Source: CAIOZW01 sp049318845 (GTDB taxonomy: Bacteria > Acidobacteriota > Blastocatellia > RBC074). Taken from it: a DNA stretch of 6,363 nt. The stretch covers positions 1 through 6,363 of the forward strand of contig JBMOFH010000241.1 in the NCBI GenBank assembly GCA_049318845.1, given 5' to 3'. Shown here one piece after another: positions 5,654-6,363 of the stretch. Position numbers and translations under genes: made by a program. Numbering within the stretch: position 1 is the stretch's first letter; the number at the start of each line of letters is the position of its first letter. The notes beneath the pieces were generated by a model. The model was not told the DNA's origin, ran no database searches, and worked only from the letters and a program-made list of their open reading frames with translations.

Positions 5654-6292
5654 TCACCTGAAGAGCAGCTCGACGAAAGCCTCGGCGACGTGAAAATTCG
5701 GAACATCAGTAAACGTCGGTGAATATGTCAGATACTGCCGCTCCGCTGCGAGCCGACTAATGCGGAAGAGATTGGCCTGCCAGCCCTCACCAGGGCGGCA
5801 TCCGAAGGCCGAGAAGGGGATCGCCATCGCCACCCTCCAGACCTTGCGTTCCGTTGGATCCGCATCTATCCGCGAAAAAGTCCGCATTCCACTCCGCCAC
5901 TCCCAGTCGTGCCACATCCGCGCACGATCGACGAGCAGATCACACCACTGCCCGGTCGGCGCGACCTCGAATTCACGATATGATTGCGGGTGCGGCTCGA
6001 GCGGCGAGCGGATGAATGCCTCGCAAACGTCGCGGTCCCAGAGTGCATGCCGCTCCTCTTCAAGATCGGCGATATCATCCACGTCGAGTTCCGTAAAATC
6101 GCACTCGTAACCGATCACCAGCTCCTGCTCATTCCAGAGGAGCCGGGCCGTTGTCGCCAGCTCGACCGGCGCCTGGCGTCCCCGCCAATCGAGATCGATC
6201 GGATGCCGGATCGCGCCCACCCACTCCCCCACCCCGAAATCGAGTCCGCCTGAGTAATGCTCACTGTAAACGGCGACTATCTCTCCTGCCAT
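5654..6292 (-). CDS. CBM9/DOMON-like carbohydrate-binding family 9-like protein
   Basis: A 212-aa protein resembling the beta-sandwich of the carbohydrate-binding module 9-like family. Matching landmarks are ARLLWNEQELVIGYECDF (49-66), LWDRDVCEAFI (84-94, the family's W-D-x-D/E-x-x-E-x-F stretch), YREFEVAPTGQWCDLL (105-120), VWRVAMAIPFSAFG (151-164), WQANLFRISR (171-180) and YLTYSPTFTD (187-196). The domain fills the whole protein, with no catalytic module fused. There is no signal peptide, so it appears cytoplasmic, unlike classic CBM9 modules of secreted xylanases. The ATG at 6292 is preceded by GGAGG (6304-6300) with a 7-nt spacer, so the start is secure. Ligand and role are unknown. No sugar-metabolism gene is in the window, and upstream sequence (6293-6363) shows no clear promoter. 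Confidence 0.8.
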   Translation of the reverse strand: MAGEIVAVYSEHYSGGLDFGVGEWVGAIRHPIDLDWRGRQAPVELATTARLLWNEQELVIGYECDFTELDVDDIADLEEERHALWDRDVCEAFIRSPLEPHPQSYREFEVAPTGQWCDLLVDRARMWHDWEWRSGMRTFSRIDADPTERKVWRVAMAIPFSAFGCRPGEGWQANLFRISRLAAERQYLTYSPTFTDVPNFHVAEAFVELLFR

Positions 6293-6299
6293 GGAAAGC

Positions 6300-6304
6300 C
6301 CTCC
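6300..6304 (-). promoter_or_regulatory. Ribosome binding site of the CBM9-like gene
   Basis: GGAGG on the minus strand, 7 nt before the ATG at 6292. It fixes the start and so supports the absence of a signal peptide. Confidence 0.7.
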
Positions 6305-6363
6305 ACCCCATCCAAAATGGTGCCCGACAGATTGAAACCAACGACTACCCCGGAAATAAGAGA

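Overview
This is a GC-rich (roughly 60%) bacterial chromosomal window with five protein genes, one of them (FKBP) cut by the left edge, plus one complete ABC-transporter ATPase gene, six coding regions in all. No rRNA, tRNA, CRISPR array or transposase gene is visible. The mix of a Tat-exported tandem NIPSNAP protein, a substrate-binding-protein/permease fusion, a CBM9-like protein and an FKBP with an extended loop would suit Acidobacteriota (Blastocatellia-like) or a similar environmental phylum. That placement is an impression from gene types, not a demonstrated assignment.

Layout. At 1-447 (+) is the end of an FKBP-type prolyl isomerase. It converges, 8 bp apart, on a Tat-signal tandem NIPSNAP-domain protein at 456-1265 (-). 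A 170-bp gap (1266-1436) carries a probable promoter for NIPSNAP, a weak candidate terminator for the ABC operon, and a 10-nt-periodic tandem repeat abutting the ABC operon. At 1437-3682 (-) is a two-gene polar amino acid ABC importer: the ATPase is transcribed first and overlaps by 4 nt a single polypeptide joining a periplasmic-type binding protein to the membrane permease.

The 522-bp non-coding stretch 3683-4204 is the most interesting part. It holds a 30-bp dyad in the ABC operon leader and then a 221-bp element at 3821-4041. The element has CAGGGC(A/G)ATCGC terminal inverted repeats and is bounded by a 10-bp near-perfect direct repeat (9/10), as expected for a non-autonomous transposable element. 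Nested inside it are two inverted 30-bp REP-like arms, each able to form its own 7-bp hairpin, and the only two differences between the arms keep the pairing. To its right is the leader of an APC-superfamily amino acid permease (4205-5617, +). That gene converges on a cytoplasmic CBM9/DOMON-like protein at 5654-6292 (-). The last 71 bases hold only the latter's ribosome binding site and leader.

Functionally, the two divergent transporters, an ATP-driven amino acid importer and a secondary amino acid/polyamine permease, share the intergenic region occupied by the element, so its insertion may affect regulation of both. The other genes show no pathway link to them.
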